Positions 18,885 through 28,255 of a stretch of 64,000 nt of DNA are shown piece by piece (the stretch's first letter is position 1; each line of letters opens with the position of its first letter). The notes under the pieces were generated by a model. It did no database searches, was not told where the DNA came from, and saw only the letters and a list, made by a program, of their open reading frames with translations. A program made the position numbers and the translations under genes. The stretch covers positions 1 to 64,000 of the forward strand of contig CAZOAR010000008.1 in the NCBI GenBank assembly GCA_964577985.1. Direction: 5' to 3'. Source of the stretch: CAZOAR01 sp964577985 (GTDB lineage: Bacteria; Gemmatimonadota; CAZMKB01; CAZNLH01).

Positions 18885-21560
18885 ATGTCAAAAGCTCGTG
18901 AAAACAGAAACACAACCATACACCTCATCATGGCCTCGGTCCTGCTTCTGCTGATCATCGAGGCCAGGCCGGCGCACGCGACAATAGACAAGATGTATAT
19001 CGTCCCACTGACGCACCTCGATATAGGTTTTACGGCACCGCCCGACGACGTGGCGGACGAGTGCAAGGCGCGAATCGACCAGGTCCTTGGCTATCTGGAC
19101 ACCTATCCCCGGTTCAAGTGGAACATAGAGAGTTACTGGCAACTCGAACAGTGGCTTCTCCGGACATCCGACCAGGCGCTGATCAACAAATTGTTTGACT
19201 ATGTCAATGGAGGCCGCGTTGCAATTGGTGGTGGATTCGCCAACATGCACTCGAGCATGCTCGGCCCCGAAGAGGCCAACCGGCTGCTTTATTCAGCGAA
19301 TCGGATAAGGAATACATACAATGTGGACATTCAGACGATGTTCATGGACGACGTCCCGGGCTGGTCCTGGTCATATCCGCAGGTGATGGCGAAGAGCGGG
19401 ATAATGTACTTTGTCACGGCCCCGAACACGTTCATAGGAGGCGCCGCGGATATCCCGATGTCCGATCGTCCATTCTATTACGAGGGGCCGGATGGAAGCC
19501 GCGTGCTGACATGGCGGGGCTACAGCGCTTATCTCGAGGGTTCCTTCGACTATAACCTGCACGGGGGATATGGCAGCATGGAGACGGCCGTGCTGGCCCG
19601 GATAGCGGATTGGGAGGCTGCCGGTTACCCGTACGACGCGATCCTTATCCTCGACGGGACCGGTGACAACGGAATGGCGAGTCGCGCCATAGAGATCCTG
19701 GACAACGTTGACTGGTGGAACGCCAACCATTCTTCACAGATGATAATCGCCACGGCCGGCGAGTTCTTCGAACACATGGAGGCAACCTACCCTGCCTCAT
19801 TTCCAGTATACGCGGGGGACTCGGCGGGCTTCTGGGACGGGATAAACACGAATGTGCCCGTCAGCCAGGGCTGGGTCAGGGGAGCCGCTGACAGGATCCT
19901 GTCGGGCGAGAAAGCGGCCGCGATAAACTACCTGGGCGGATCGGCCTATCCCGACGTGTCGATCGACAGCGTCTATCACGAAATCCACGTGTTCGACGAA
20001 CACTCCGGCGCCGGTACAGGATGGCCCGGCCTCGAAACAAAGGAGGAGATAGACAGGAGCAACCTCCTGAATTTCGAGACCGCCGAACGCGCCAGGAGAC
20101 TGAGCGAATCCGTCCTTGACGAGGGAATGACAGGTCTCCTTTCCTCACTCGGTGTTGGTTCACCGACTATACTCGTCTTCAACTCTCTTTCATGGACAAG
20201 AACTGACCTCGTGAGGCTCGAGGTGCCCCAGGCCATCTACAATCTGGACTTTGTCATCAGGGACGCAGGGACACTTCAGGAGATCCCCCACCAGAAAGCG
20301 GAGGGATCGATTGTAGAATTCATCGCCACGGACGTTCCGCCAACAGGCTACAGGCTTTATTACGGCGAGCCGGTGGATACACCACCGTCATACCCGGATC
20401 GCGTCCTGATATTCGACAACGGCAGGCGGATCGAGAACGACTTCTACTCCGTATCGATCAACGCCTCGGGGCTTAGCATCCTGGACAAGGACACAGGCAG
20501 AGAGCTCGTAAACCAGTCGAGTGAGTTTCTCTTCAACGGCCTGACACGGGCCGAACACCAGGAAGACTTCTTCGGCATAAGCCACGTGCTTCCATTCACC
20601 GGCGGCGTACGCACATCCACACCGGGACCAATAAGCGGCGAGATCGATTTCGATTTCAACAGCTATCCCCTGAGTCAGGTAAAGATAATTCTTTACAGCG
20701 ATCTGAAGAGAATAGACCTCGTAAACACGCTCGACAGGAGCCGGATGCGTTACGTTCCTTACGCGAGGCACTCCGATCATTACTATCTCTCTTTTCCTTT
20801 CAACATCGACGTGTCAAGCGGCTTTCAGGCGCGCGTCGAGAATCCGAACAAGCTCATAAGGCCCGATCTCGACTACCTTACCGGGGCATTCATCGGAAAC
20901 ATGATTTCTCAACACGCCATTGACCTGAGAGAGGCGTCGGGCTTCGGTGTCACAGTGGCGAACCGGGAGTCTTTTCTCAACGAGATCGGCAGTACCGCTC
21001 ACATGAACACATCGTTCACTCCCGCGGAGGCGACCATCCTCAATAAGCTCAATCAGAATGCAGACCAGGGCGATACGGCCGACCAGGGGATCGTCGACAT
21101 CGACAGCGCGGACAACGGGATAGAGATCGCTGAATTCCACCATTCCATAACAAGCAGCCAGGTCCCCCCAGACTCGCTGGAGACGATAATTCCAGCGGAC
21201 ATGGTTCATTTCGGCTGGTCGTTCGACCTGCCCCTCGAGGCAACTTTCACGACGGGCATCGGAGGCAGAGAGGAAATGCCCGTTCCCACGGAGAAGAACT
21301 ACTTCAGCGTGAGCAACGATAACGTCGTACTGGTCTCGATCAAGAAATCAGGATTCAACAGCGGCACTGACATAATATTCAGGCTCCAGGAGATCAGCGG
21401 AATCGAGACAGCCGGCGTGCAGATTCAGTCGGCATTTACCTTCTTATCCGCTGAGCTCAATTCGACGATTGAAGAACCGGTCCAGGGGGGCATCATTCCA
21501 GCCAATCCTATTACATTCGATATAGGGGCTTATGAGACTATCACCATCCGGGCCAGATAA
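18885..21560 (+). CDS. Secreted GH38-like glycoside hydrolase (alpha-mannosidase superfamily)
   Basis: 891 residues. The signal peptide is residues 1-33. The N-terminal barrel starts with VPLTHLDIGFT (His44, Asp46), the position of the GH38 zinc-binding HxD. FMDDVPGWSW holds the likely nucleophile Asp156. The C-terminal two thirds are beta-rich, as in GH38, with several domains of the beta-sandwich type and no sorting module. GH38 enzymes cleave alpha-mannosides, but this sequence is divergent (DUF5054-like), so another alpha-linked sugar is possible. GGAG precedes the ATG by about 10 nt. Its likely setting is the periplasm or cell surface, alongside the sulfatases and SGNH esterases elsewhere in the window. 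Confidence 0.8.
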   Translation: MSKARENRNTTIHLIMASVLLLLIIEARPAHATIDKMYIVPLTHLDIGFTAPPDDVADECKARIDQVLGYLDTYPRFKWNIESYWQLEQWLLRTSDQALINKLFDYVNGGRVAIGGGFANMHSSMLGPEEANRLLYSANRIRNTYNVDIQTMFMDDVPGWSWSYPQVMAKSGIMYFVTAPNTFIGGAADIPMSDRPFYYEGPDGSRVLTWRGYSAYLEGSFDYNLHGGYGSMETAVLARIADWEAAGYPYDAILILDGTGDNGMASRAIEILDNVDWWNANHSSQMIIATAGEFFEHMEATYPASFPVYAGDSAGFWDGINTNVPVSQGWVRGAADRILSGEKAAAINYLGGSAYPDVSIDSVYHEIHVFDEHSGAGTGWPGLETKEEIDRSNLLNFETAERARRLSESVLDEGMTGLLSSLGVGSPTILVFNSLSWTRTDLVRLEVPQAIYNLDFVIRDAGTLQEIPHQKAEGSIVEFIATDVPPTGYRLYYGEPVDTPPSYPDRVLIFDNGRRIENDFYSVSINASGLSILDKDTGRELVNQSSEFLFNGLTRAEHQEDFFGISHVLPFTGGVRTSTPGPISGEIDFDFNSYPLSQVKIILYSDLKRIDLVNTLDRSRMRYVPYARHSDHYYLSFPFNIDVSSGFQARVENPNKLIRPDLDYLTGAFIGNMISQHAIDLREASGFGVTVANRESFLNEIGSTAHMNTSFTPAEATILNKLNQNADQGDTADQGIVDIDSADNGIEIAEFHHSITSSQVPPDSLETIIPADMVHFGWSFDLPLEATFTTGIGGREEMPVPTEKNYFSVSNDNVVLVSIKKSGFNSGTDIIFRLQEISGIETAGVQIQSAFTFLSAELNSTIEEPVQGGIIPANPITFDIGAYETITIRAR

Positions 21561-21762
21561 AACATAACGGATGTTATCACAATAGTACGTAATCAAGGCG
21601 AATAATTTTCCCTTCCGCAGTACAATTTTGCTCTAATGCATTCCTGCCGTTGATCGTGAAATCCTGCCACATGTGCCCAGAATCAGCCTGGAGTGCCAGA
21701 TTCACGACTCTTGCGGGCATTCCTGGCCACAGACCACGACAACCTCCACGCTGGCACGCTTC

Positions 21763-21791
21763 TTGTCCTATGTAAACAGCAGTAGTATAAG
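21763..21791 (+). promoter_or_regulatory. Candidate promoter of the two-component genes
   Basis: TTGTCC (21763-21768), 17-bp spacer, TATAAG (21786-21791). The start point near 21798 leaves either a very short leader to TTG 21810 or about 45 nt to GTG 21843. The 280-bp gap upstream otherwise holds only a 5-bp stem (ATAAC ggat GTTAT, about 21567-21580). Confidence 0.5.
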
Positions 21792-21842
21792 GATTGTCCG
21801 CGAAGCGAATTGTTCCCGAGAGTATGGAATCGAGCACCCCAG

Positions 21843-23681
21843 GTGAAAACGACACAAATCCACATCCTCTTGATCGATGACGACCCGGAAGACACCCGGT
21901 CCATACGTGGCGAGTTGACGAACGCCAACAGGTCGCTCTATAAGCTGGCGCACGCCGGCACCCTGAAGAGGGGATTGAATTCACTCAATGGGCGTGACGT
22001 CGATATCATACTGCTCGATTTGAGCCTGCCTGACTCGAAAGGACTCGACACATTTCACAGGGTCCAGGCTTGCGCACCAGGAATGCCGATCATAATCCTG
22101 TCGGATCCGGACGAGCAATCACTCGCCATCAGCGCAGTGAGAGAGGGCGCACTTGACTACCTTGTCAGGGGTAATATCAACAGCCAGTTGCTGGTGCGCG
22201 TGTTGCGTTACGCCTTTGAGAGAGAGCAACTGCTGTCGACTCTGGAGCGGCAGACGAAGGAGTTGAACAGCAGTGAGAAGCGCCTGAGGAGGATCATAGA
22301 TGAGAACGCTGAGGGAATAGTCCTGGTGGACAGAAAGGGTGACGTCCGCCTGGTCAATTCTGCGGCGGAGACTATCCTGGGGCTCAAGAAAGAGAACATC
22401 ATCGGGAAACCGTTTCACCTCCCCCTTACCAGGGATGAGAAGACCGAAGTCGCTATACCTCTCGGCAGAAGCTTCGCGAGGACAGCGGAGATACGTACGG
22501 TAGAGACAGAGTGGGACGGAGAGAGCGCCCTGCTCGTTTCACTCCACGACATCACGGATCGTAAGCTCACGGAAAAGGCCCTGCAGGAGGGCAAGGAGCT
22601 CAGCCAGTCGATTATCGAGACAGCGATAGACGCATTTGTAGAGGTGGACACCTGCGGTCTCATACTCAAATGGAACCAGATGGCCGAAGAAATATTCGGA
22701 TGGTCTCGGGACGAGGCTATCGGTCGTTCATTGATCGAGGTGATCTTCCCTCCCCGGCATAGAGAAGAACACCTGAGGAGCGTTACCAATTTCCTGTCTA
22801 CAGGAGAAGGCCCTTTTCTGAGTCCCGGTTCCGAGCTTGTGGCGGTTCATCGTGACGGGCATGAATTTCCGGTAGAACTGAAGACATGGTCTATTCGAGT
22901 CGGAGGTTCCTATCGCTTGAATGTTTTCATCAGGGACATCTCGGAGCTGAAGAAACTGCAGGCGTTGAAGGACGAGTTTATCCGAACGGTATCCCATGAG
23001 ATACGAACGCCCCTGACGACTATCAGGGAGGGAATCAGCCAGGTGCTCGATGGTCTGCTCGGCGAGACGACAAAAAAACAGGAAAACACCTTTGCAATGA
23101 TCCTCGAAGACATCGATCGATTGACAAGGATCATCAACGATCTACTCGACATGTCCAAGATAGACGCAGGTATGATCAGGCTCAATATCACCGAAATCGA
23201 TCTTATCGAGCTGATCGACAACATCCGCGACGCCTTCAGGCACCGAGCGGAGAAGAAAGGCCTGCGGATAGCCACGGCTTTTCCGAAGAAGAGAATCCGT
23301 GTGGACGCCGACAGGGATATGATCCTTCAGGTTTTGACCAACCTGGTAGGTAACGCGGTCAAGTTTACCAGGGATGGAGAAATCAGGATATCCCTGAAGG
23401 AGTGCTCGGGCATGGTTGAGTGTTGCGTCTCTGATACGGGCCCGGGGATCTCCCGCGGTGACATTCCGAAGATCTTCGATAAGTTCAAGCAGTTTGGAAA
23501 GATCAACGCATCGAAGGAAAAGGGAACAGGCCTCGGCCTGTACATAGTGAAGGCGATTGTCGAACAACACCATGGGACCATCTGGGTCAAGAGTCGTATC
23601 GACAAGGGGTCGACCTTTCATTTCACTCTGCCGCGACATCAGAACGAGAGTGCCAGGCTTGAGGAGCTCGTCATGGCCTGA
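21843..23681 (+). CDS. Receiver-PAS-PAS sensor histidine kinase
   Basis: 612 residues, cytoplasmic, no membrane segment. An N-terminal receiver (residues 4-120) has the acidic pocket DDD and phospho-acceptor Asp59 (LLDLSLP), but the usual conserved Lys is replaced by Arg109 (YLVRG). Two PAS domains follow (about 145-240 and 250-365), then HisKA with His385 (VSHEIRTPL) and an ATPase domain with N box Asn504, DTGPGIS and GTGLGLYIV. The receiver at the N-terminus suggests it is itself the target of an upstream kinase. GTG 21843 gives a natural start (KTTQIHILLIDDD); the frame also opens at TTG 21810. A CheY-like gene follows 32 bp later and is the likely output partner. Confidence 0.88.
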   Translation: MKTTQIHILLIDDDPEDTRSIRGELTNANRSLYKLAHAGTLKRGLNSLNGRDVDIILLDLSLPDSKGLDTFHRVQACAPGMPIIILSDPDEQSLAISAVREGALDYLVRGNINSQLLVRVLRYAFEREQLLSTLERQTKELNSSEKRLRRIIDENAEGIVLVDRKGDVRLVNSAAETILGLKKENIIGKPFHLPLTRDEKTEVAIPLGRSFARTAEIRTVETEWDGESALLVSLHDITDRKLTEKALQEGKELSQSIIETAIDAFVEVDTCGLILKWNQMAEEIFGWSRDEAIGRSLIEVIFPPRHREEHLRSVTNFLSTGEGPFLSPGSELVAVHRDGHEFPVELKTWSIRVGGSYRLNVFIRDISELKKLQALKDEFIRTVSHEIRTPLTTIREGISQVLDGLLGETTKKQENTFAMILEDIDRLTRIINDLLDMSKIDAGMIRLNITEIDLIELIDNIRDAFRHRAEKKGLRIATAFPKKRIRVDADRDMILQVLTNLVGNAVKFTRDGEIRISLKECSGMVECCVSDTGPGISRGDIPKIFDKFKQFGKINASKEKGTGLGLYIVKAIVEQHHGTIWVKSRIDKGSTFHFTLPRHQNESARLEELVMA

Positions 23682-23713
23682 CGCCGGTTCCACGAAACGG
23701 GCCTGGAGGGATC

Positions 23714-24091
23714 ATGCCAAAGAAGAAGATACTGGTTGTAGACGACGAACCGAACATCATTGCCATGCTCCATAACAGGTTGACCGCGAACGGATATGAA
23801 GTCGTCACCGCGATGGACGGCATAGATGCGCTCGACATGGCCCGCGCAGAGCTACCAGATTTGATCATCCTCGACGTCATGTTGCCGAGAATGGATGGAT
23901 ACAAGGTCTGCGCGATGCTTAAATTCGACGTTCAGTACATGAATACACCGATCATCATGCTCACGGCGAGGGCGCACGAGTCGGACAGGAAAACCGCAGA
24001 AGAGCTTGGCGTCGAGGACTATATCGTAAAGCCATTCGATGGAAAACAACTGGTGGAAAGAGTCAACCAGGTCCTTCATGCCCAGTGTTGA
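23714..24091 (+). CDS. Single-domain response regulator (CheY-like)
   Basis: 125 residues, a bare receiver domain: Asp10/Asp11, acceptor Asp54 (LDVMLP), Thr84 and Lys106 are all present, so it is competent for phosphorylation. It has no DNA-binding output, so it acts through a protein partner or as a phosphorelay intermediate. A clear GGAGG lies 5 nt before the ATG. It is 32 bp downstream of the PAS histidine kinase and presumably its phosphate receiver. Confidence 0.92.
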   Translation: MPKKKILVVDDEPNIIAMLHNRLTANGYEVVTAMDGIDALDMARAELPDLIILDVMLPRMDGYKVCAMLKFDVQYMNTPIIMLTARAHESDRKTAEELGVEDYIVKPFDGKQLVERVNQVLHAQC

Positions 24092-24172
24092 GGTGGTCGT
24101 TTTCTGCGGCGGCGATCGACCCCGTTACGAATCCGCCATCAGACCCGGCACAAGGACAGACCCCCTCGTGCC

Positions 24173-24201
24173 TTGACAGCCGGGATCATTCCCTCTATTA
24201 T
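24173..24201 (+). promoter_or_regulatory. Sigma-70 promoter of the EB_dh-like sorted protein
   Basis: TTGACA (24173-24178), 17-bp spacer, TATTAT (24196-24201): 6/6 and 5/6. The start point near 24208 gives a leader of about 170 nt to ATG 24378. The rest of the 286-bp gap shows no other feature. Confidence 0.75.
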
Positions 24202-24377
24202 ATCTCCAACGTTGTGTAATCCAACACTTTTGAGGCTTTCATCTATCCGCGCGGGAGGTGCCGCGAGAAATAGAGATATTCTACGACCGAGTCTGGCTCC
24301 GCATATGTAAGAGACATGCGCCCATCGAGTACTCCCTTTCTCGGCTGCATCACCCATTGAGACACAGGAGAAGTCCT

Positions 24378-25667
24378 ATGAAGTCATTGCTGTCAACAAT
24401 AGCGTTTGTACTTGCCGTTTCCCTCTTGACAGGTGCTCAACTCTGTTCTGCTACGCTGAGGGCGGTCTCAGAGACCCCGACACTCGATGGAGTCGATAAC
24501 GGAGACTGGAGCGGTACCGCCATCATCACGGGCAACAATGTCAGAATGAAGGCCGCCTATGACCACGGGAATATATATGTACTCGCCCAGTGGAACGATG
24601 CCACATCCCGTGAAAGTGTCTTCAAGGACCACTGGACGTTCGACGGCACAGGCTGGAGCCAGTCGGCCGACGAAGACCGGATAGCCATCATGTGGGACCT
24701 TGGAACATCTCCTAACGGGGCGGCCTGCACCAGCATGTGCCATCCTCCACGCATGTACACCGATGACGGAACTGTTGACGTGTGGAACTGGAAAGCCACG
24801 AGAACCAATCCGATGGGATATGCAGACGACGAGTATATCATCGCCATCCAGGATACCTCCGCTGGTGGCAAAACCCGCTTCGGTGATGCCGGCACGAGCG
24901 CTTTCAGCGGGAACTACGGCGGGTCCGTTCCACTTTCACAGGCTGTATCGGACCCGAACAGCAACATACACTTCCTGTTGTTCGACGCGGATGCTCAGGC
25001 AGCCTTCGACCCCTATGGCGTCATGAACGCCCATCCGCGCAAGCAGACGGTCGCCTTCGTCAACTCCGGATGGACAGCCGGATCAACGGTGGCGGGGTAT
25101 ATTCACGATATACCGGACGGGAGCAGGGCGGACGTTCATGCCGCGGGCCTGTATGACAATGGTGTGTGGACAGTGGAGTTCGCACGTTCGCTCACGACTT
25201 CGGCGCCTGGAGACGACACGAGTGACGTCCAGTTTGACCTGGCCAGTTCATATAATTTCAGCGTGGGGCTGTTTGACAACAGCGGTGGTTCGAGCCACGA
25301 GACCGATCCCACCGAGCATGTCCTCGTGTTCGAGTCGGCCGGTGTCGGAGATGGCGGCGGGGGATCGGTTGTTCCGATGAGCCTCGCGCTTTCTCAGAAC
25401 TATCCTAATCCTTTCAACCCTTCTACCGCCATCAGCTATGTCGTTCCTGAGATGGAGTCAGCTGAAGCGGCCGTGGAGTTGCAGGTCTTCACCATTCACG
25501 GCCAACTGGTCAGGACGCTGGTCCGGAAATCACAGCCTGCGGGGAGCTATGCGGTCTACTGGAACGGGGAAGACCAGAGGGGCCTCGAGCTTTCATCCGG
25601 GATTTATGTCTACAGGTTGAACGTCGGCGGAAGGTCGGTCACCAGGAAAATGACCCTGCTCAAGTAG
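24378..25667 (+). CDS. Secreted ethylbenzene-dehydrogenase-like haem-domain protein with FlgD-like C-terminal module
   Basis: 429 residues. A signal peptide (residues 1-25) is followed by a domain resembling the haem-binding gamma subunit of ethylbenzene/DMSO-type dehydrogenases and related CBM9-like folds: PTLDGVDNGDW, IYVLAQWNDA, DRIAIMWDLG. Between strands lies CTSMCH (Cys117, Cys121, His122), a CX3CH motif instead of the usual CX2CH of c-type haem. A Gly-rich linker leads to the C-terminal module (YPNPFNPST ... SSGIYVYRL ... KMTLLK) seen in FCB-group secreted proteins, where it acts as a sorting or anchoring signal. AGGAG 7 nt before ATG 24378 fixes the start; the frame extends upstream to 24258 but without support. 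Electron transfer or redox sensing at the surface is inference. Confidence 0.8.
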   Translation: MKSLLSTIAFVLAVSLLTGAQLCSATLRAVSETPTLDGVDNGDWSGTAIITGNNVRMKAAYDHGNIYVLAQWNDATSRESVFKDHWTFDGTGWSQSADEDRIAIMWDLGTSPNGAACTSMCHPPRMYTDDGTVDVWNWKATRTNPMGYADDEYIIAIQDTSAGGKTRFGDAGTSAFSGNYGGSVPLSQAVSDPNSNIHFLLFDADAQAAFDPYGVMNAHPRKQTVAFVNSGWTAGSTVAGYIHDIPDGSRADVHAAGLYDNGVWTVEFARSLTTSAPGDDTSDVQFDLASSYNFSVGLFDNSGGSSHETDPTEHVLVFESAGVGDGGGGSVVPMSLALSQNYPNPFNPSTAISYVVPEMESAEAAVELQVFTIHGQLVRTLVRKSQPAGSYAVYWNGEDQRGLELSSGIYVYRLNVGGRSVTRKMTLLK

Positions 25668-25734
25668 AGAGGGTGAAGCGTACCTTTCACCACGCGTCGC
25701 GTGGCTGTCGTCGATCCGGGTGGTCCTGACACTT

Positions 25735-26562
25735 ATGCCGGACGACAGGCAACAGGAGAGGTCGGAAAAATTGCGGATCAATCTTGACGACGTACTCGAA
25801 TTCGCTCTCGCCCTGGCCGATGAGGCGGGCACAGGGCTTCTCGACATTTTTCTGGAAGAAGGCAGGATAGCCAGCAGGAATAAGAAAGATGGCAGCTTGC
25901 TGACCAGGGCGGATGTCGAGGCTGACAACCTGATTGTACGCCGCATCGGGGACTCTTTCGAGGGACATGGCATACTGTCTGAAGAAGGCAGGACGGTAAG
26001 TACCGACGACCGCTATGTCTGGATAATAGACCCTCTCGATGGCACCACTAACTTCTCACGCAATATACCAATATGGGGCGTCTCAATAGCACTCGCTCAC
26101 GATGGAGAGGTGGTCCTTGGCGTTATTTCCTTTCCTGTGCTGCGGCGGACATACCATGCCGTGAAGGAAAAAGGCGCCTTCATGAATAACTCCCCTGTCC
26201 GTGTTGAGAGCGCAATCGACGGCACCCGCACCCGGCTTTTCGCGACCTGCCCTAATACGTTGATAGATCATGTCATAGAAGCTCCGCTCAAAATGAGAGC
26301 GCTTGGATCAGCTTCATACAATCTGGTGATGGTCGCTGAAGGAGACGCTTTCGGGGGAATGGAGTCCCGGCCGAAGATCTGGGACATAGCAGCAGGACAA
26401 CTGATGATCGAGGAGGCGGGGGGGTGCGTTGCCTATCCATGGTCGAAGCCGTTTTTCCCTCTGGTCCCCGATGTCGATTATTCGACCCTCTCTCTGCCGC
26501 TCCTCACAGCCGGCAGCAAGGAGACTCTGCAATCCCTGATCGAGTCGATCAGACCGCAGTAA
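25735..26562 (+). CDS. Inositol monophosphatase family phosphatase
   Basis: 275 residues. The lithium-sensitive phosphatase motifs are present: ILSEEG (metal Glu), DPLDGTTNF (metal Asp and Gly-Thr) and KIWDIAAG near the C-terminus (metal Asp). Family members dephosphorylate inositol-1-phosphate, 3'-phosphoadenosine 5'-phosphate, histidinol phosphate or fructose-1,6-bisphosphate; the sequence alone does not decide. With several sulfatases nearby a PAP phosphatase is conceivable but not shown. The start is either GTG 25720 or ATG 25735; I prefer the ATG. It follows the EB_dh-like gene by 67 bp and converges on the pseudopilin operon 46 bp downstream. Confidence 0.88.
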   Translation: MPDDRQQERSEKLRINLDDVLEFALALADEAGTGLLDIFLEEGRIASRNKKDGSLLTRADVEADNLIVRRIGDSFEGHGILSEEGRTVSTDDRYVWIIDPLDGTTNFSRNIPIWGVSIALAHDGEVVLGVISFPVLRRTYHAVKEKGAFMNNSPVRVESAIDGTRTRLFATCPNTLIDHVIEAPLKMRALGSASYNLVMVAEGDAFGGMESRPKIWDIAAGQLMIEEAGGCVAYPWSKPFFPLVPDVDYSTLSLPLLTAGSKETLQSLIESIRPQ

Positions 26563-26608
26563 CGAGTTGGCCTCAGCCGTTTACCAGACTCTCCCCGCCT
26601 TTATTCCT

Positions 26609-28225
26609 CTAATCGTAAATCCACTCTCCAGGCTCGAAGTTGAGAATGTTCGGCGTCCCCGGGGGGAGCAGGTCGGGGTCATAGAAGTTCGTGTCAAAGC
26701 TCCAGTCACGGACCGGAGGCGTGTAGCTGTTTCCACCGTAGAACCACTGTCCGGTGGCCATCTCGCTGTACCACATGCACACGAGAGAACCAACATAGGT
26801 CAGAGTTCGATTGTCCCACTTCTCCAGGAAGCGCGGGAAGTTCTCAAGGCCGCCGTTGTAGAAGGTTCCGGGAATTGTCTCCAGGTTGCCGGCCATGACG
26901 GCGACCCGCACCGAGGTGTTTGACGCCACCCGCTTTTTCAGCGGGAGATCACTTCTGTCGTCCTGCCACCCGTTTGACAGTATGTTTATCGCATCCGTAA
27001 GAACACTTGCCGGCTGCGGGTTATCGACATTGAAATCCCCCTGGATATAGAGCGGGTTATCGGTCGCTATAGTCAGCCCCCCTGCGGGCAGTTGCTCTCC
27101 CTTGACCAGCCTGACAGCCGCGTCCCTGGCGCCCGGCGATGTCTCGGACGATGATACATAGATTATGCCGTTGTCAGGAATCTGGCCGGCATCCATCAGT
27201 TTCTCGACGTCGATCTCGGTGGCTGATATCCACTTCCCCTCACGGTAGTTGTAGAAGGTATGCGAGCTGAGGACACCATCATCGAGATAGACCGGCAGGC
27301 CATCTCCATCCGTCGCCGCGCCGTCGATGATCCTCAGGTGCGCCTTGTAGTAGAACCGGGCATCGTGAAGGACCTGTGAATCGCCGATTTCGCCGCGTTT
27401 AATGATTTCTATCGGGTCCATCCCGGATGGGAGCGGGAGTCCGATCCTTACGATCCCGTGCTGGCTGTCCTGGACACGGCCACCCCACAGGAGCAAGGCT
27501 CCCTCTTCCCAGTTATCGGAGCGACTGTCAAACGTCATCCTTCTGTAACTGTTCTCGTCGTTGCGGAACCATACGTCACCCTCGGACCCGGGAAACTCGT
27601 CCTTCCTCTCGTTGTAAATACTCCCTGCGGAAGTGACCATGCTCTCAAAATAGAGGTCCTGATTAGCCCCGACGTAGAGGTCCCCATTCGTATGGACCCG
27701 ACCATCGAACGTCATCGTAGGGCCGGGGAGGATCTCGAGGTCCAGGTCATAGAAGACACCGAACTGGAAGATCGGGATAAGGTGATGCTCCGATGACCGT
27801 TCCACCCTGACCGCGGAATTGTCGGGACCCGAGACGCTTGAGACCATCCGATAGGGCTGGACAAGCGCGAAGAGCCCTGAATACGGACCCAGAGTAATGG
27901 TGGAAAGGTAGGCATCTCCGTTTCGTTCCACGCCGTAACCGGCGAAGGTGTAGCCCTCGAATTCGGGTGGGATGTCAGAAATGGAAAGCAGTTCTTCCTG
28001 AGATGGAATGGTGCCGTCGGACGATATGTCGGCAAGGTCTGCGATCTGTTTTTCGAGCCCACCCTCGGCCGCATAGAACGCCTCCCCCTTCAATCTGTTG
28101 TTGTGGGAGATCATCGACTCGGTCGCTGACAACACCACCATTGAGAGGCCAACCAGTGTGAGGAAGACAGAAAACATCAGTACGGAAACAAGGGCAAATC
28201 CGCTCTCATTGTTGTGTTTTTTCAT
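26609..28225 (-). CDS. PilX-like minor pseudopilin, copy 1 of a tandem pair
   Basis: 538 residues. A short basic leader ends ESG, then FALVSVLMF and a hydrophobic helix, the class III prepilin signal. The usual Glu at +5 is replaced by Ser, as in PilX and GspK, which form the tip complex. The long C-terminal domain carries beta-strand-rich sequence with GRVHTNGDLY, GGRVQDSQHGIVRIG and YIQGDFNV, the DUF4900-type pattern. It is closely related along its whole length to the next gene upstream (28256-29905). AGGAGG lies 8 nt before ATG 28225; a GTG 30 nt further upstream is in frame but less well placed. It is the last gene of the operon. Confidence 0.85.
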   Translation of the reverse strand: MKKHNNESGFALVSVLMFSVFLTLVGLSMVVLSATESMISHNNRLKGEAFYAAEGGLEKQIADLADISSDGTIPSQEELLSISDIPPEFEGYTFAGYGVERNGDAYLSTITLGPYSGLFALVQPYRMVSSVSGPDNSAVRVERSSEHHLIPIFQFGVFYDLDLEILPGPTMTFDGRVHTNGDLYVGANQDLYFESMVTSAGSIYNERKDEFPGSEGDVWFRNDENSYRRMTFDSRSDNWEEGALLLWGGRVQDSQHGIVRIGLPLPSGMDPIEIIKRGEIGDSQVLHDARFYYKAHLRIIDGAATDGDGLPVYLDDGVLSSHTFYNYREGKWISATEIDVEKLMDAGQIPDNGIIYVSSSETSPGARDAAVRLVKGEQLPAGGLTIATDNPLYIQGDFNVDNPQPASVLTDAINILSNGWQDDRSDLPLKKRVASNTSVRVAVMAGNLETIPGTFYNGGLENFPRFLEKWDNRTLTYVGSLVCMWYSEMATGQWFYGGNSYTPPVRDWSFDTNFYDPDLLPPGTPNILNFEPGEWIYD

Positions 28226-28255
28226 CAGCACTATCCTCCTGCTATTCTCTTTCAC

